Positions 1 through 8,980 of a DNA stretch of 64,000 bases are shown one piece after another; the stretch's first letter is position 1; every line of letters begins with the position of its first letter. The stretch comes from JAWRCU01 sp033542235. Lineage in GTDB: Bacteria > Pseudomonadota > Alphaproteobacteria > Rhizobiales > Rhizobiaceae. The notes beneath the pieces are model-generated. The model was not told where the DNA came from. It saw only the letters and a program-made list of their open reading frames with translations, and did no database searches. A program made the translations under genes and the position numbers. The DNA lies in the NCBI RefSeq assembly GCF_033542235.1, contig NZ_JAWRCU010000006.1:186001-250000 (forward strand), given 5' to 3'.

Positions 1-470
1 GCAACTTTGACAGGATGAGTGTCGCCGAAAATCTAGCGGTTGCCGCGCATTCCGTGGCGGTTGGGAAGCGGGCCGCCGCTCTCGACTATGTGCTGGGGTT
101 GTTCCCAACCCTGAAACCGCTGATGCAATCCATGGCGGGAAATCTCAGCGGCGGCGAGCAGCAACTGCTGGAGATGGCAATGGTTCTGCAGACGCACCCG
201 AAATGCCTTCTGGTGGACGAGCCGTCGCTGGGCCTCTCTCCCGGGATGCAGGCATCGGTCTTTGAGAAGCTGGCCGAACTCCGCGATGCAGGCATGACCG
301 TCGTCACCGTGGAGCAGAATGTGCGCGTCGCGCTGGCGGTCAGCGATAGGGCCGCCGTACTGGTCCATGGGGAGATCGCCTTTGAAGGACCGGCGGATGA
401 AATACTGGCCGATGACAGAATCCGTATTGCCTATCTTGGCGGCCTGCCGGCTGGCCAGGCGGCCCATTAA
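1..470 (+). CDS. Branched-chain amino acid ABC transporter ATPase, C-terminal part (LivF-type, cut by window edge)
   Basis: The reading frame is open from the first bases (N-F-D-R before the first Met), so the gene begins outside the window. The visible 150 or so residues hold the ABC signature LSGGEQQ, followed by the Walker B/D-loop segment LLVDEPSLGLSP and the H-loop region, where the usual His is replaced by VEQN, as is normal for the LivF/LivG branch. LivF ATPases power uptake of branched-chain amino acids and many related amides or small acids together with LivG, LivH, LivM and a binding protein, which are presumably just to the left. The gene ends 23 bases before the M24 peptidase gene, so the two are probably co-transcribed and the importer may feed that enzyme. 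The exact substrate cannot be read from this fragment. Confidence 0.9.
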   Translation, partial: NFDRMSVAENLAVAAHSVAVGKRAAALDYVLGLFPTLKPLMQSMAGNLSGGEQQLLEMAMVLQTHPKCLLVDEPSLGLSPGMQASVFEKLAELRDAGMTVVTVEQNVRVALAVSDRAAVLVHGEIAFEGPADEILADDRIRIAYLGGLPAGQAAH

Positions 471-493
471 TAACAGATCCGGAAGTGACTGAT

Positions 494-1675
494 ATGAATG
501 ATACCCTCACCATGACCGAGCTTGCGAGCGAGCTTCGGAGCAAGGCTTTCGGTGAGATGCCTGACGACATAGATCTCATCGTGTCGTCAGAAAGTGCGAA
601 CAAGGCATATCTGTCCGGCTATGTCAGCATGGCGCATGACCTCGCGCCGAGCTACCGCTCGGCCGTGCTCGCGACGAGGGACTGCGCGTCGCTTGTTGTA
701 AGTGCTGCGGATGCGGGGCCTGCCTTCGACCTGCTGCGCGATCCGGGTCTGATCTACCGATATGGCGAGTTCTACTTTGAAACAGCCGGGGGCGGTGAGC
801 CCAAAGGGTACAACGTCAAGCCCAAGGCTGCTTTCGAAGACGCAGCGGCAGATGCTCTTCGGTCCGTGAAGCCTTCAAGCGGCCGCGTGGGCATCGATCG
901 TGCGGATGGTGATCTGCTGTGGAATCTTGGGCGCGATTTCTTGGGTGAGGACAAGGTCGTCGACGTTACTAGCGAAATGCGGGCTTCGCGCGCGACCAAG
1001 ACGACCGCGGAGGTGAAGCGTCTGCGCAGGGCGACAGTTCTGGTTGAAGAAGGATTTCAGAAGATCATCGATGCCGGCCATGCCGGGATGACAGAGCTCG
1101 ATCTCGCAGCAATGGTGTCTGAGCGGATGGTGGCCGGCGGCGGCGTGCCGCGCTTTGTCTCGGTCACGTCCGGACCAAGGTCGGCTTTGGCCGACGCCTA
1201 TGCCACACCAAGGAAAATCGCCGAGGGCGAGCTCATCCGTATCGATGCAGGTTGCACGGTTGATGGATATTGGTCGGATCTCGGGCGCACATTCGTCTTC
1301 GGAGAGCCTGACACGCGGCAGAGCAAAACCTACCAGGCTATCCTGGCCGGAATCGAGGACGAGCTTGCGGCGGTCAAGGCCGGTGTCGCGGCGAACAAAC
1401 TGTTTGAAATCGCTGTGAGTTCGGTGAAAGCAAACGGTATTCCCCACTACAAGAGACAGCATTGCGGCCATGGTATAGGCTTAAGGGCTTATGACTCACC
1501 AGTGGTCAATTCGACCGACAGGACAACATTGCTGGCTGGCATGTGTCTCTGCCTAGAAACACCTTACTATGAGTTGAACCTGGACGGGATGATGGTGGAA
1601 GATACAATCCAGGTTACGTCCGACGGTTATGAACCGCTCACGACGATCTCCCGGGAATTATTCGTCATCCCCTGA
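494..1675 (+). CDS. M24-family metallopeptidase (creatinase/Xaa-Pro aminopeptidase/ectoine hydrolase superfamily)
   Basis: The product (393 residues from the ATG at 494) has an N-terminal creatinase-like domain of about 150 residues and a C-terminal pita-bread metallohydrolase domain. All five metal ligands of M24 enzymes are visible: Asp in RIDAGC (~251), Asp in WSDLGR (~262), His in GHGIGL (~326), Glu in LETPYY (~355) and Glu in VEDT (~369). It should therefore be catalytically competent with two divalent metals. The ATG at 494 has GGAAG eight bases upstream, which is better than the GTG at 485. M24 members cleave X-Pro bonds or hydrolyse cyclic or amidino compounds (creatine, ectoine); the substrate here is unknown. 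It lies between a LivF gene and a PLP-enzyme gene, which suggests cytoplasmic breakdown of an imported amino-acid derivative or dipeptide. Confidence 0.85.
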   Translation: MNDTLTMTELASELRSKAFGEMPDDIDLIVSSESANKAYLSGYVSMAHDLAPSYRSAVLATRDCASLVVSAADAGPAFDLLRDPGLIYRYGEFYFETAGGGEPKGYNVKPKAAFEDAAADALRSVKPSSGRVGIDRADGDLLWNLGRDFLGEDKVVDVTSEMRASRATKTTAEVKRLRRATVLVEEGFQKIIDAGHAGMTELDLAAMVSERMVAGGGVPRFVSVTSGPRSALADAYATPRKIAEGELIRIDAGCTVDGYWSDLGRTFVFGEPDTRQSKTYQAILAGIEDELAAVKAGVAANKLFEIAVSSVKANGIPHYKRQHCGHGIGLRAYDSPVVNSTDRTTLLAGMCLCLETPYYELNLDGMMVEDTIQVTSDGYEPLTTISRELFVIP

Positions 1676-1737
1676 GCAATCACGTTTCGACACGCTTTGA
1701 CTTGTCCGGGGTGACGCCTCGGCGACAGGAGACACGA

Positions 1738-2982
1738 ATGCTCTCTATCAACCGCATGGATTCGCTGGCGACCGGACAAATATCGTTCGGACCGGGCAAT
1801 CCAAAATTCCCGCTATTCCCCTCGCATCTTGCCGGTTGCCCGGTCACCTCGACAGCTAAGATGCAATACCCGCTCGAACTGGCCTTTGACTACGAAAAAG
1901 CCAAGGATGTTAGGTTCACCGAGGGCGCAAGGTCCAGCTGGCAGCAGTTGTTGCCACCCCTGCATCCGGCGTCATCCATGCCGGTAGGCTTCACGCCGCT
2001 TGTCGACATCTCCGCAGTCGCGCCTCCGCAGATGCGCGATCGTGGCGTCTACATCAAGGATGAAAGCCGCAACCCGACCTGGAGTCACAAGGATCGGCTT
2101 AACAAGTACACGATCAGCGCAGCTCTCCTGGAAGAGGCTTCCACCATCATAGTCGCTTCATCGGGAAACCATGGCGTCTCGGCCGCTGCCATGGCGAGCC
2201 GGGCCGGTCTGAATTGCATCGTGATCACGATGCCAGATGTGAGCCCGGCCTTCCGCGACATGATTGTCGGCTATGGGGCCTTTCCTGTCTTCTTACCGGT
2301 TGATGCCCGCTGGCCAGCCATGAGAGCCTTACGCGAGGTGCCGGGAACGTATCCGGTGAGCAACCTTACTTCGGTGCATACCGGTCACCCCTGGGGGGCG
2401 GAAGGCTACAAGACGATTGCCTATGAGATACTCGAGGCATTCGGCGGAAAGCCACCTGCAGCTGTCATTGTACCGACAGGATATGGCGAGATGCTCTATG
2501 GCGTATTCAAGGGCTTCCGCGAGGCTCGCGATTTCGGCTTGACGGACCGCGTGCCACAGATCGTTTCCGTGGAGCCGGCCGCGCGCGGACCCCTCTATCA
2601 TGCCTTCAAGTCCGGTAATGAGACCGCAACCGTGCAGGGCTTGCCAACGATACAGGGTGGCACCGCCAGCACAGTAAGTGGTTACAGGGCGGCCGTCGCC
2701 GTTCGCGAAAGCAGGGGCATTCCGCTGGTGGTAAACGACGATGCGGCGTTGGCGGCCCATGCGAAGCTGGCTCGGCAGGGCATCTGGCAGGAATATTCGT
2801 CGAGTGCAGCTTTTGCTGCGCTAAGCGATATCGAGTCGCTTTCGCATGAGGGACCGGTGGTCGTCATGAACTGTTCGACCGGTCTCAAGGAGCCGCCAAA
2901 AACGATGGCGGTCCGGAAAGCCAAGCCGGATCTTGCGTCCTTGCGCGCATACCTGAAATTGGAGTTCAACTTCGACTTGTAG
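1738..2982 (+). CDS. Threonine-synthase-like PLP enzyme, copy A (fold type II)
   Basis: This 414-residue protein has the fold-type II PLP signature KDESRNPTWSHKDR, with the Schiff-base Lys at about 118, and SSGNHG at about 141-146 for binding the substrate carboxylate. A phosphate-binding loop resembling PTGYGEMLYG lies further on. The family includes threonine synthase and threonine/serine dehydratases, so beta- or gamma-elimination or replacement on an amino acid is expected, but the physiological reaction is not known. The ATG at 1738 has AGGAG upstream and gives an N-terminus that aligns with the paralogue at 7667-8914 (shared SLATGQ...GP.NP). An upstream TTG at 1702 is rejected for these reasons. 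No thr operon context is present; the neighbours are peptidase and importer genes, so a catabolic role is more likely than threonine biosynthesis. Confidence 0.85.
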   Translation: MLSINRMDSLATGQISFGPGNPKFPLFPSHLAGCPVTSTAKMQYPLELAFDYEKAKDVRFTEGARSSWQQLLPPLHPASSMPVGFTPLVDISAVAPPQMRDRGVYIKDESRNPTWSHKDRLNKYTISAALLEEASTIIVASSGNHGVSAAAMASRAGLNCIVITMPDVSPAFRDMIVGYGAFPVFLPVDARWPAMRALREVPGTYPVSNLTSVHTGHPWGAEGYKTIAYEILEAFGGKPPAAVIVPTGYGEMLYGVFKGFREARDFGLTDRVPQIVSVEPAARGPLYHAFKSGNETATVQGLPTIQGGTASTVSGYRAAVAVRESRGIPLVVNDDAALAAHAKLARQGIWQEYSSSAAFAALSDIESLSHEGPVVVMNCSTGLKEPPKTMAVRKAKPDLASLRAYLKLEFNFDL

Positions 2983-3105
2983 TCAGTCGGCATGTTGACA
3001 GATCATCCCGTATTCTGGTTGGCGAATGGCAGGTGACCGGATAAATTTATTGATGGTCAGGCGTTATTTCTTCCGGGCCTAAAAGCGATCGGCTATGTTA
3101 GCCCG

Positions 3106-3876
3106 ATGGCGAACACTCGAAAATCTGACATCTCATCTGAATTGATTCTGGATGGCGTGGGCGCACGACATCAGCAGATCGAACGTGCCATCCGCGACAA
3201 GATCCAGACCGGCGCCTGGCCGCCCGGCTATCGCATTCCGCCGGAAGAAGAACTTGCGCTCATGCTGGGCGTCTCCCGCGCTCCGCTTAACAAAGTGCTG
3301 AACCATCTGGCGAACACCAAGATCATAGTCCGGCGTCGGCGCTTGGGGACTTTCGTCAGCGAGCGCACAGACAATCACACCGTTATCGGCATTCTCGATA
3401 TTCGCGAAAAGATCGAGAGCACCAACAAGACTTACAGCTTCGAACTGCTTAAGCGTGAAATCGTTGACGGCGCAGAGGCCTATGGATGGAAGGAAGCGGT
3501 CGCCAACGAACGGCTGCTGAAGTTGGACCTCGTTCACAGAGCCAACGGAGCGAGCGAAGTGTTCGAGGAACGCTTCATCCGCATATCGGTTATTCCGGAA
3601 GTGGAATTCGAAACATTCGATAAGGTTCTGCCGAACGAGTGGCTGCTGGCAAGGCTGCCATGCACCCGGCTGATCAATACGATCAGGGCGACAAATGCGG
3701 ACCGTCGCATTGCAAAGGCGTTGTGTCTCGCTCCGCATGAACCGCTACTCGTCTCGGAGCGACGGACATGGGTCAACGCAGACGCGTTGACGTGGGCAAA
3801 GCTGTCGTTTCCTGCGCACCGCAACGAGTTCGTCGGCGAGTTCAGTCCGCTCGAACCCTTAGCCACCCTTCGCTGA
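3106..3876 (+). CDS. GntR-family transcriptional regulator with UTRA (HutC-type) domain
   Basis: Residues ~20-85 form a winged helix-turn-helix of the GntR type (RHQQIERAIRDKIQTG, PPEEELALMLGVSRAPLNKVLNHL, TFV at the wing end). The remaining ~150 residues look like a UTRA effector domain. HutC-subfamily proteins usually repress catabolic genes and release DNA on binding the pathway substrate or an intermediate. The gene sits at the end of the plus-strand module and meets the minus-strand operon tail-to-tail, with only 3 bases between the stop codons. The palindrome at 12059-12074 in front of the minus-strand operon has the TTGT...ACAA form bound by this subfamily, so this protein is the natural candidate to control that operon. 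That link is inferred. Confidence 0.9.
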   Translation: MANTRKSDISSELILDGVGARHQQIERAIRDKIQTGAWPPGYRIPPEEELALMLGVSRAPLNKVLNHLANTKIIVRRRRLGTFVSERTDNHTVIGILDIREKIESTNKTYSFELLKREIVDGAEAYGWKEAVANERLLKLDLVHRANGASEVFEERFIRISVIPEVEFETFDKVLPNEWLLARLPCTRLINTIRATNADRRIAKALCLAPHEPLLVSERRTWVNADALTWAKLSFPAHRNEFVGEFSPLEPLATLR

Positions 3877-3879
3877 CGT

Positions 3880-4884
3880 TCATTCTTCAATCTCGGCGCA
3901 CAGGCCGCAAAGTGCGTCGCCTGTTGCGGCAAGGGCTGGGAACCTTCGGAAGATGACGAAGCCGTCGGCATTGAAACGCAATTCCGTACGCTCGTCCAGC
4001 GGGCGGCCAAGCGGATGCAAATAACCTGCCGGCTCTCCGCTCCTGACCCGGTCTCCAACCTTCACGAGCGGTTCGAAAATACCATGCGAAGACGAGTAGA
4101 TAGTGGTAGCGGGCGGTAGCATTCGGAGCCTGCGGCTCGGCTTGGCCTCGGGCGCGGAGATCTCGGGCGCGATTCCCAGCTGGCGCAAAACACGGCGGAT
4201 GCCGGCCTCGGCCAGATCGGTACCGGCAGCCGAAACACCGGGTCCGCCGCCGAGTTCGGTCGTCAGCGCCGCCAGCCCGTGTGCGACCGCCGAAGCGTAA
4301 AGCGTTGTAGCGCCGCCTCCGCCTTTCCCGTCAGTGAGAATACTGTTCGGCGCGCGGAAGCAGTCCAGCAGTTCTGCGATTTGATGCGCCTGTTGCGGTG
4401 TGCGGCCACGATGCGCCAAGGCCACGGGCATGTAGTCGAGAGAGCTTCCCCCCGAATGAAGGTCAAGCACATAATCAGCTAAAGGGAAAAGAACCTCGGT
4501 AACGTAGTTCGCGATCATGCTGGTCGGACCACTATTGGCGTCCCCGGGAAACAGTCGGTTGAGATTTCCTCCATCCAGCGGAGAATTACGGCGTCCGGCG
4601 ACAACTGCTGGGCGGTTCAGTTCCGGCAGAATGATGACCCTGCCTTTGACCTTCGTCTGCGTCAGGGCATGAGCGATCCTGCGCAAGGCGATCTGGCCTT
4701 CATACTCGTCGCCATGCGTACCGGCGGTCAGCAGGACGGTGCGCCCCTCGCCGCCGTTGATGCAGATCATCGGCACCGGTATCCAGCCATAGGCCGATGT
4801 GTCGGATGAGTATGGAACGCGGGCATAGTCTAGCTGAACGCCATGCCGTTCAAAATCAATAGTGGACCAAACCTGACTAACCAT
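3880..4884 (-). CDS. Succinylglutamate desuccinylase/aspartoacylase-family zinc deacylase (COG3608, DoeB-like)
   Basis: This 334-residue enzyme carries the zinc site of the M14-like AstE/AspA family: His57 and Glu60 in GTHGDEYEG, His143 in DLHSGG, and the catalytic Glu210 in TTELGG. The NRP..AG and GGNLNRLFPG segments are typical of the subgroup that includes DoeB, the N-acetyl-diaminobutyrate deacetylase of ectoine breakdown. It should hydrolyse an N-acyl bond of an amino-acid derivative in the cytoplasm. It is the last gene of the long minus-strand operon, 62 bases after the MFS gene. Together with a dipeptidase and a PLP enzyme, this suggests the pathway handles an N-acylated or peptide-linked amino acid. 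A true ectoine pathway is not supported because the other doe/eut genes are missing. Confidence 0.85.
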   Translation of the reverse strand: MVSQVWSTIDFERHGVQLDYARVPYSSDTSAYGWIPVPMICINGGEGRTVLLTAGTHGDEYEGQIALRRIAHALTQTKVKGRVIILPELNRPAVVAGRRNSPLDGGNLNRLFPGDANSGPTSMIANYVTEVLFPLADYVLDLHSGGSSLDYMPVALAHRGRTPQQAHQIAELLDCFRAPNSILTDGKGGGGATTLYASAVAHGLAALTTELGGGPGVSAAGTDLAEAGIRRVLRQLGIAPEISAPEAKPSRRLRMLPPATTIYSSSHGIFEPLVKVGDRVRSGEPAGYLHPLGRPLDERTELRFNADGFVIFRRFPALAATGDALCGLCAEIEE

Positions 4885-4946
4885 AGAAGCCTTGCTGTCG
4901 TTTGCCCGGCGAAAGCGCGGGGATCATAACTGTTGCTTGCGCGTGT

Positions 4947-6164
4947 TCATTTCAGACGGAACTCGGCTGCCGTCGGCGTCATACTGGCAAGGATGGCGGC
5001 CAGCATACATATGATCGCCGTGCCGATCAGGATTGGCGCGATACCCACGCTCGTGGACAAGGGTGCAATCACCGACAGTCCGAGCGGAGCAAGGCCGTAA
5101 GATATGATGAAATCCAGTGAGGAGACGCGCGCAAGCTTTTCGCGAACAATTCCGTCCTGAATAGCGGTGAACCAGATGACGTTGAACAGCTCCATGCCGA
5201 AACCGGCGAGCGCATATGCGACCATCGGCATCCAGAAAGTCTCGGCAGCGAGCAGGCTTAGCGGTACCAGCGCGTAGCTGCCCAGTCCTACGAGCCCCCA
5301 CCAGCCTCTCTTGATCGGGTTCCAGTGCGAAACCACAACCGCGCCGGCCAGCGCGCCCAACATATAGGCGGTGACGCTGCCTACCAGCAAAGTTGCGCTG
5401 TCGAAAACATCGACACTTATGACCGGCAAAAGAACGTTGGTGACAGAATAGCCTGTTGCCACGACGGCGCAGAGCGCTGCCAGAGCCGCAAAGAACCAGG
5501 GATGACGCCGTGCCTCGTGATAGCCCTCGGTAAAGTCTTCCGCGAACAATCGTATGTAGCTGGAATGCTGAGCGGCCGAGCTGGTTTGTCTTGGCGGCTC
5601 GACGGGCCACGGCGGAAGGAATGCGCTTAGTGCCCATAGAATGGCGATTGCGAGGAACGCGGCGGCAACCCCGAACATCGTGGCGATAAGCGTTGCAGCG
5701 GCAGGCCCGACCAGAATTGTCGCACGGATGGACAGGCTGAGCGCCGCATTGGCGGTCTGAAGATAAGTGACAGACACAATGCCGGGCACGATCGCCTGAT
5801 AGACGGGTCTCGAAGCACCCTGACCGATGCCCGAAAAGAACACGCCTGCTCCTGTCAGCAGAGGTGTCGCCTGCGCACTCAAGGCAAGATCGAGACAGAC
5901 AAGCAGCGTCCCACCGGCAGCGATGAGGCTCGAGGCGAGGATGATCCTGCGGCTTCCGATCCTGTCGGCCATGACACCACCGATCGGCACCGCAACAAGA
6001 AATCCGACCGAGCGGAGCGCGAGGAAAATTCCCAGATCGACAGCAGAAAGGACGCCCCGTGAAACAGCGAAGCCAAGCACAAAAGGCAACGCCCAGGTGG
6101 CGATGCCCGATGCGGTATTTCCAGACCAGAGCCGGACGAATTGTATGGAGCGGACGCTGGACAC
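4947..6164 (-). CDS. MFS transporter
   Basis: The 405-residue protein is strongly hydrophobic, with about 12 predicted membrane spans and a loop 2-3 motif GGVMADRIGSRR that matches the MFS signature G-x3-D-R-x-G-R-[RK]. It resembles the group of exporters that includes EntS-like and multidrug permeases. The start is a GTG at 6164; no better in-frame start with a clear ribosome site is visible. It lies between the M20 dipeptidase and the deacylase in the same direction with gaps of about 55-60 bases, so it is probably part of the operon. It may export a by-product or provide a second uptake route; direction and substrate cannot be decided from sequence. Confidence 0.85.
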   Translation of the reverse strand: MSSVRSIQFVRLWSGNTASGIATWALPFVLGFAVSRGVLSAVDLGIFLALRSVGFLVAVPIGGVMADRIGSRRIILASSLIAAGGTLLVCLDLALSAQATPLLTGAGVFFSGIGQGASRPVYQAIVPGIVSVTYLQTANAALSLSIRATILVGPAAATLIATMFGVAAAFLAIAILWALSAFLPPWPVEPPRQTSSAAQHSSYIRLFAEDFTEGYHEARRHPWFFAALAALCAVVATGYSVTNVLLPVISVDVFDSATLLVGSVTAYMLGALAGAVVVSHWNPIKRGWWGLVGLGSYALVPLSLLAAETFWMPMVAYALAGFGMELFNVIWFTAIQDGIVREKLARVSSLDFIISYGLAPLGLSVIAPLSTSVGIAPILIGTAIICMLAAILASMTPTAAEFRLK

Positions 6165-6218
6165 CGGATTGCACGGACCTTTCAGGGGGAATCGAAGGCT
6201 GAAACGTGCCGGCTGCCG

Positions 6219-7607
6219 CTAGGCTTGCTGGAACTCATCCAGAATCCGGATCCAGCTGCGCACACCCTTGTGCAATCGCTTAATGTCGTAGCGTTCGTCA
6301 GGCGCGTGGATCGCGTCATCGGGCAGGATGAAGCCTATCACAATGCAATCGATGCCAAGCATGTCCTTGAATTGCTGAGCGACTGGAATCGATCCACCCG
6401 ACCCCTTGAGCACCGTCGGTTTCCCCCATTCCTTCTCCAGCCCGCGGGCCGTGGCCTTCACGAATGGATTGTCCTCCGGCAAGGTGACGGCACTGCTGCC
6501 AGGGAATCCCTCGAACTCGACCGTACACCCCTCAGGCAGGCGCGAGCGAACGTGGCGCTGGAATAGCTGTCGGATGTTCTCCGGGTCCTGACCTTCCACG
6601 AGACGGAAAGACAGCCGCACTGTGGCAGAACCGGGGATTACGGACCGTTCGCCCGGACCCTGATTTCCGCTGGTGATACCGTTAAAGTCCACCGTGGGCC
6701 GGCTCCAGATGGCTTCAAGCGGCGAGTAACCTTGCTCGACCATCCCACCGGTTAAATCCACCTTGCCGAAAAGGTCGGTTTCCTCTGAAAGTGCGCTCCA
6801 TTGCCTGCGGAGCGCCTGTGAAATCTCTTTCAGGCCATCGTAGAATCCTTCGATGGTTACGCGTCCGGCCTCGTCGTGGATGCTTGCAAGAATCGAACTG
6901 AGAATACGGATCGGGTTTACCGCGACCGCACCGAAATAGCCGGAATGCAGGTCCCGATTCGGCGCGAAGATCGTCACCTTCTCATGGAGAAGACCTTTCA
7001 GCCGCAGGTTCAGCGCCGGTTGTGTCGGCGACCACATGTCACCGTCGCAGATGAACGCGATATCGCACGACAGTTCATCCTCGTGTGCTTTGAGGAAGGC
7101 AGGCAGGCTGTGAGAGCCGGATTCTTCTTCGCCTTCGAGCAGGATCGTCACCTTACCCGGAAAGCTTCCGTAGACGGTTTTCCACGCGCGAAGCCCTTCA
7201 ATGAATGTCCACAACTGGCTCTTGCTGTCCGACGCGCCTCGACCGTAAAAGCGGCGAATCCCGTCCTCGTTGATGACATTTGGCTCGAATGGCGGGTGCC
7301 GCCAATCTTCGACTACGCCGACCGGCTGAACGTCGTAGTGGCCGTAAAAAAGCAACTTCGGGCGATCGGCTTGAGTGTGGTCTGTTGAGTGGGCAAGCAC
7401 GAGCGGATGCCCTGCGGTCTCGACAACCCGCGCGTCAAAGCCCAGGCTGGAAAGCTTGTCGCACAACCAGCGAGCGGCCTTCTCGATGCCCGGCTTTCCT
7501 TCCGGGTCGCTGGAAACGGATGGGATCGAGATCAGTTCGAACAGCTTGGCGGTTGCAGCTTCCAGATTGCCATCCACTTCTAAAAGCGCCTTCTTGATAT
7601 TGGACAT
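6219..7607 (-). CDS. M20-family metallodipeptidase
   Basis: The 462-residue product has the full metal site of the CNDP/PepV-like M20 peptidases: His90 and Asp92 in GHYDVQP, bridging Asp127 in GRGASDSK, the catalytic pair Glu161-Glu162 in GEEESGS, Asp188 in CDGDMW, and the C-terminal His in IHAPDE. The central dimerisation (lid) domain spans roughly residues 210-370. Such enzymes cleave unusual dipeptides (carnosine-like, beta-linked or D-containing) in the cytoplasm. The ATG at 7607 has GGAGGG seven bases upstream, a strong ribosome site. The gene lies 59 bases downstream of PLP enzyme copy B, suggesting that a dipeptide is imported, cleaved and then acted on by the PLP enzyme. Confidence 0.92.
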   Translation of the reverse strand: MSNIKKALLEVDGNLEAATAKLFELISIPSVSSDPEGKPGIEKAARWLCDKLSSLGFDARVVETAGHPLVLAHSTDHTQADRPKLLFYGHYDVQPVGVVEDWRHPPFEPNVINEDGIRRFYGRGASDSKSQLWTFIEGLRAWKTVYGSFPGKVTILLEGEEESGSHSLPAFLKAHEDELSCDIAFICDGDMWSPTQPALNLRLKGLLHEKVTIFAPNRDLHSGYFGAVAVNPIRILSSILASIHDEAGRVTIEGFYDGLKEISQALRRQWSALSEETDLFGKVDLTGGMVEQGYSPLEAIWSRPTVDFNGITSGNQGPGERSVIPGSATVRLSFRLVEGQDPENIRQLFQRHVRSRLPEGCTVEFEGFPGSSAVTLPEDNPFVKATARGLEKEWGKPTVLKGSGGSIPVAQQFKDMLGIDCIVIGFILPDDAIHAPDERYDIKRLHKGVRSWIRILDEFQQA

Positions 7608-7666
7608 TTTCTTACCCTCCGTGCTGTTCTGGGGGCGGCTTTCGGTTTCTGTGCACAGCCTGCCGG

Positions 7667-8914
7667 CTAAAGATCGAAGCCGTATTCGTATTTCAGGTAA
7701 GCTCGCAGCGACGGCAGGTCTGCCTTGGCCACCGAAACCTGCATAGAGCCCGGTGGCTCCTTCAATCCGGTCGAACAGCCCATAACAACGACCGCGCCAT
7801 CGTTTTCAAAAGCCGGGATATCTTCCAGAGCCGCAAACGCGGCGCTCGAGGAGAATTCATGCCAGAGGCCCTGACGCGCCATGGTCCTATGAGCTGCCCG
7901 GGCAGCCTCATCGTCGACCAGCAACGGGATGCCCTTGCTTTCACGGATTGCGACGACGGATCGATAGCCGTTTACCGTAGTCGCCGTTCCGGACTGTATT
8001 GTGGGACCCGCATCGACAGTCGTGGCCGGTAAACCGTTCCTGATGGCGTGATAAAGGGGGCCGCGCGCCGCCGGCTCAACCGATACAAGCTGCGGTATTC
8101 GGTCGATATGTCCGAGCAGCCGGGCTTCGTTGAAGCCCTTGTAAATGCCGTACAACATTTCGCCATACCCTGTGGGCACGACAACAGCCGCCGGCACCAG
8201 CCCATCCAGATCGGCGAGAATTTCGTAAGCTATGGTTTTGTAGCCTTCCGGTCCCCAAGGGTGTCCGGTGTGAACCGTCGTGAGATTGCTGACGGGATAG
8301 GTGCCGGCAATGCCCTGAAGAAGTCGCATTGCTGGCCACCTGTCTTCCGCGGGCAGGAATACCGGAAATGCGCCATAACCCAGTATCATGTCGCGAAATG
8401 CGGGACTCACTTCAGGCATAGTCAAGACGATGCAGTTGAGGCCCGAGCGGCTCGCCATCGCCGCCGCGGACACGCCATGATTTCCCGACGATGCAACGAT
8501 GATGGTCTTTGCTCCCTCGTAAAGAGCGGCCGAGACTGTGAAGGTGTTCAACCGATCCTTGTGGCTCCAGGTCGGATTCCGGCTTTCGTCCTTTACATAC
8601 ACGCCACGTTCACGGAACCGCTGAGGCGCGACGGCAGAAACATCCACCATTGGTGTCGATCCAACCGGCATGGTCATCTTGGGATGAAGTGGGGGCAAGA
8701 TCTCCTGCCAGTTTTTCCAGCCCGATCCCTTTTTGAAGGATACGTGGGATGCCGATGCGTAGTCGTAGGCAACTTCGAGGGGATATTGCATGGCCTCGTC
8801 CGAGGTGCCGGGGCAGCCGGAAAGCAAAGCCGGCAAAAGGGGATACACAGGGTTCGCTGGTCCGAGCGAGCGTTGCCCCGTTGCCAGCGAGCGTGTGTTG
8901 GACATCATATTCAT
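7667..8914 (-). CDS. Threonine-synthase-like PLP enzyme, copy B
   Basis: The 415-residue protein is a full-length paralogue of the product of 1738-2982. Long stretches are identical, including the segment around the Schiff-base Lys (~119) in KDESRNPTWSHKDR and the SSGNHG carboxylate loop. It is a fold-type II PLP enzyme likely to catalyse elimination or deamination of an amino acid released by the neighbouring M20 dipeptidase. Several Met codons lie at the start (M-N-M-M); 8914 has AAGAAG upstream. The gene is in the minus-strand operon, 66 bases after the importer ATPase gene. Two copies in convergent operons with different importers and peptidases suggest related but distinct substrates, or duplication followed by specialisation. 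Confidence 0.87.
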   Translation of the reverse strand: MNMMSNTRSLATGQRSLGPANPVYPLLPALLSGCPGTSDEAMQYPLEVAYDYASASHVSFKKGSGWKNWQEILPPLHPKMTMPVGSTPMVDVSAVAPQRFRERGVYVKDESRNPTWSHKDRLNTFTVSAALYEGAKTIIVASSGNHGVSAAAMASRSGLNCIVLTMPEVSPAFRDMILGYGAFPVFLPAEDRWPAMRLLQGIAGTYPVSNLTTVHTGHPWGPEGYKTIAYEILADLDGLVPAAVVVPTGYGEMLYGIYKGFNEARLLGHIDRIPQLVSVEPAARGPLYHAIRNGLPATTVDAGPTIQSGTATTVNGYRSVVAIRESKGIPLLVDDEAARAAHRTMARQGLWHEFSSSAAFAALEDIPAFENDGAVVVMGCSTGLKEPPGSMQVSVAKADLPSLRAYLKYEYGFDL

Positions 8915-8980
8915 TCTTCTTGCCTAGGCATTTCTTGGATTTGCGGTCGAATGTCGTGCCTGACGGCTGCCAGGCTGAAG

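Noticed and set aside
494..4884. Ectoine degradation (doeA/doeB, eutD/eutE)
   Set aside because: The M24 enzyme, PLP enzyme and deacylase are of the right superfamilies, but the cyclodeaminase, arylmalonate-decarboxylase-like and transaminase genes are absent and the M24 protein's N-terminus does not look like DoeA. Kept only as a family-level comparison.
4924..6174. 416-residue minus-strand open frame overlapping the MFS gene
   Set aside because: It is a shifted frame of the MFS gene with arginine- and cysteine-rich, non-hydrophobic composition and no domain.
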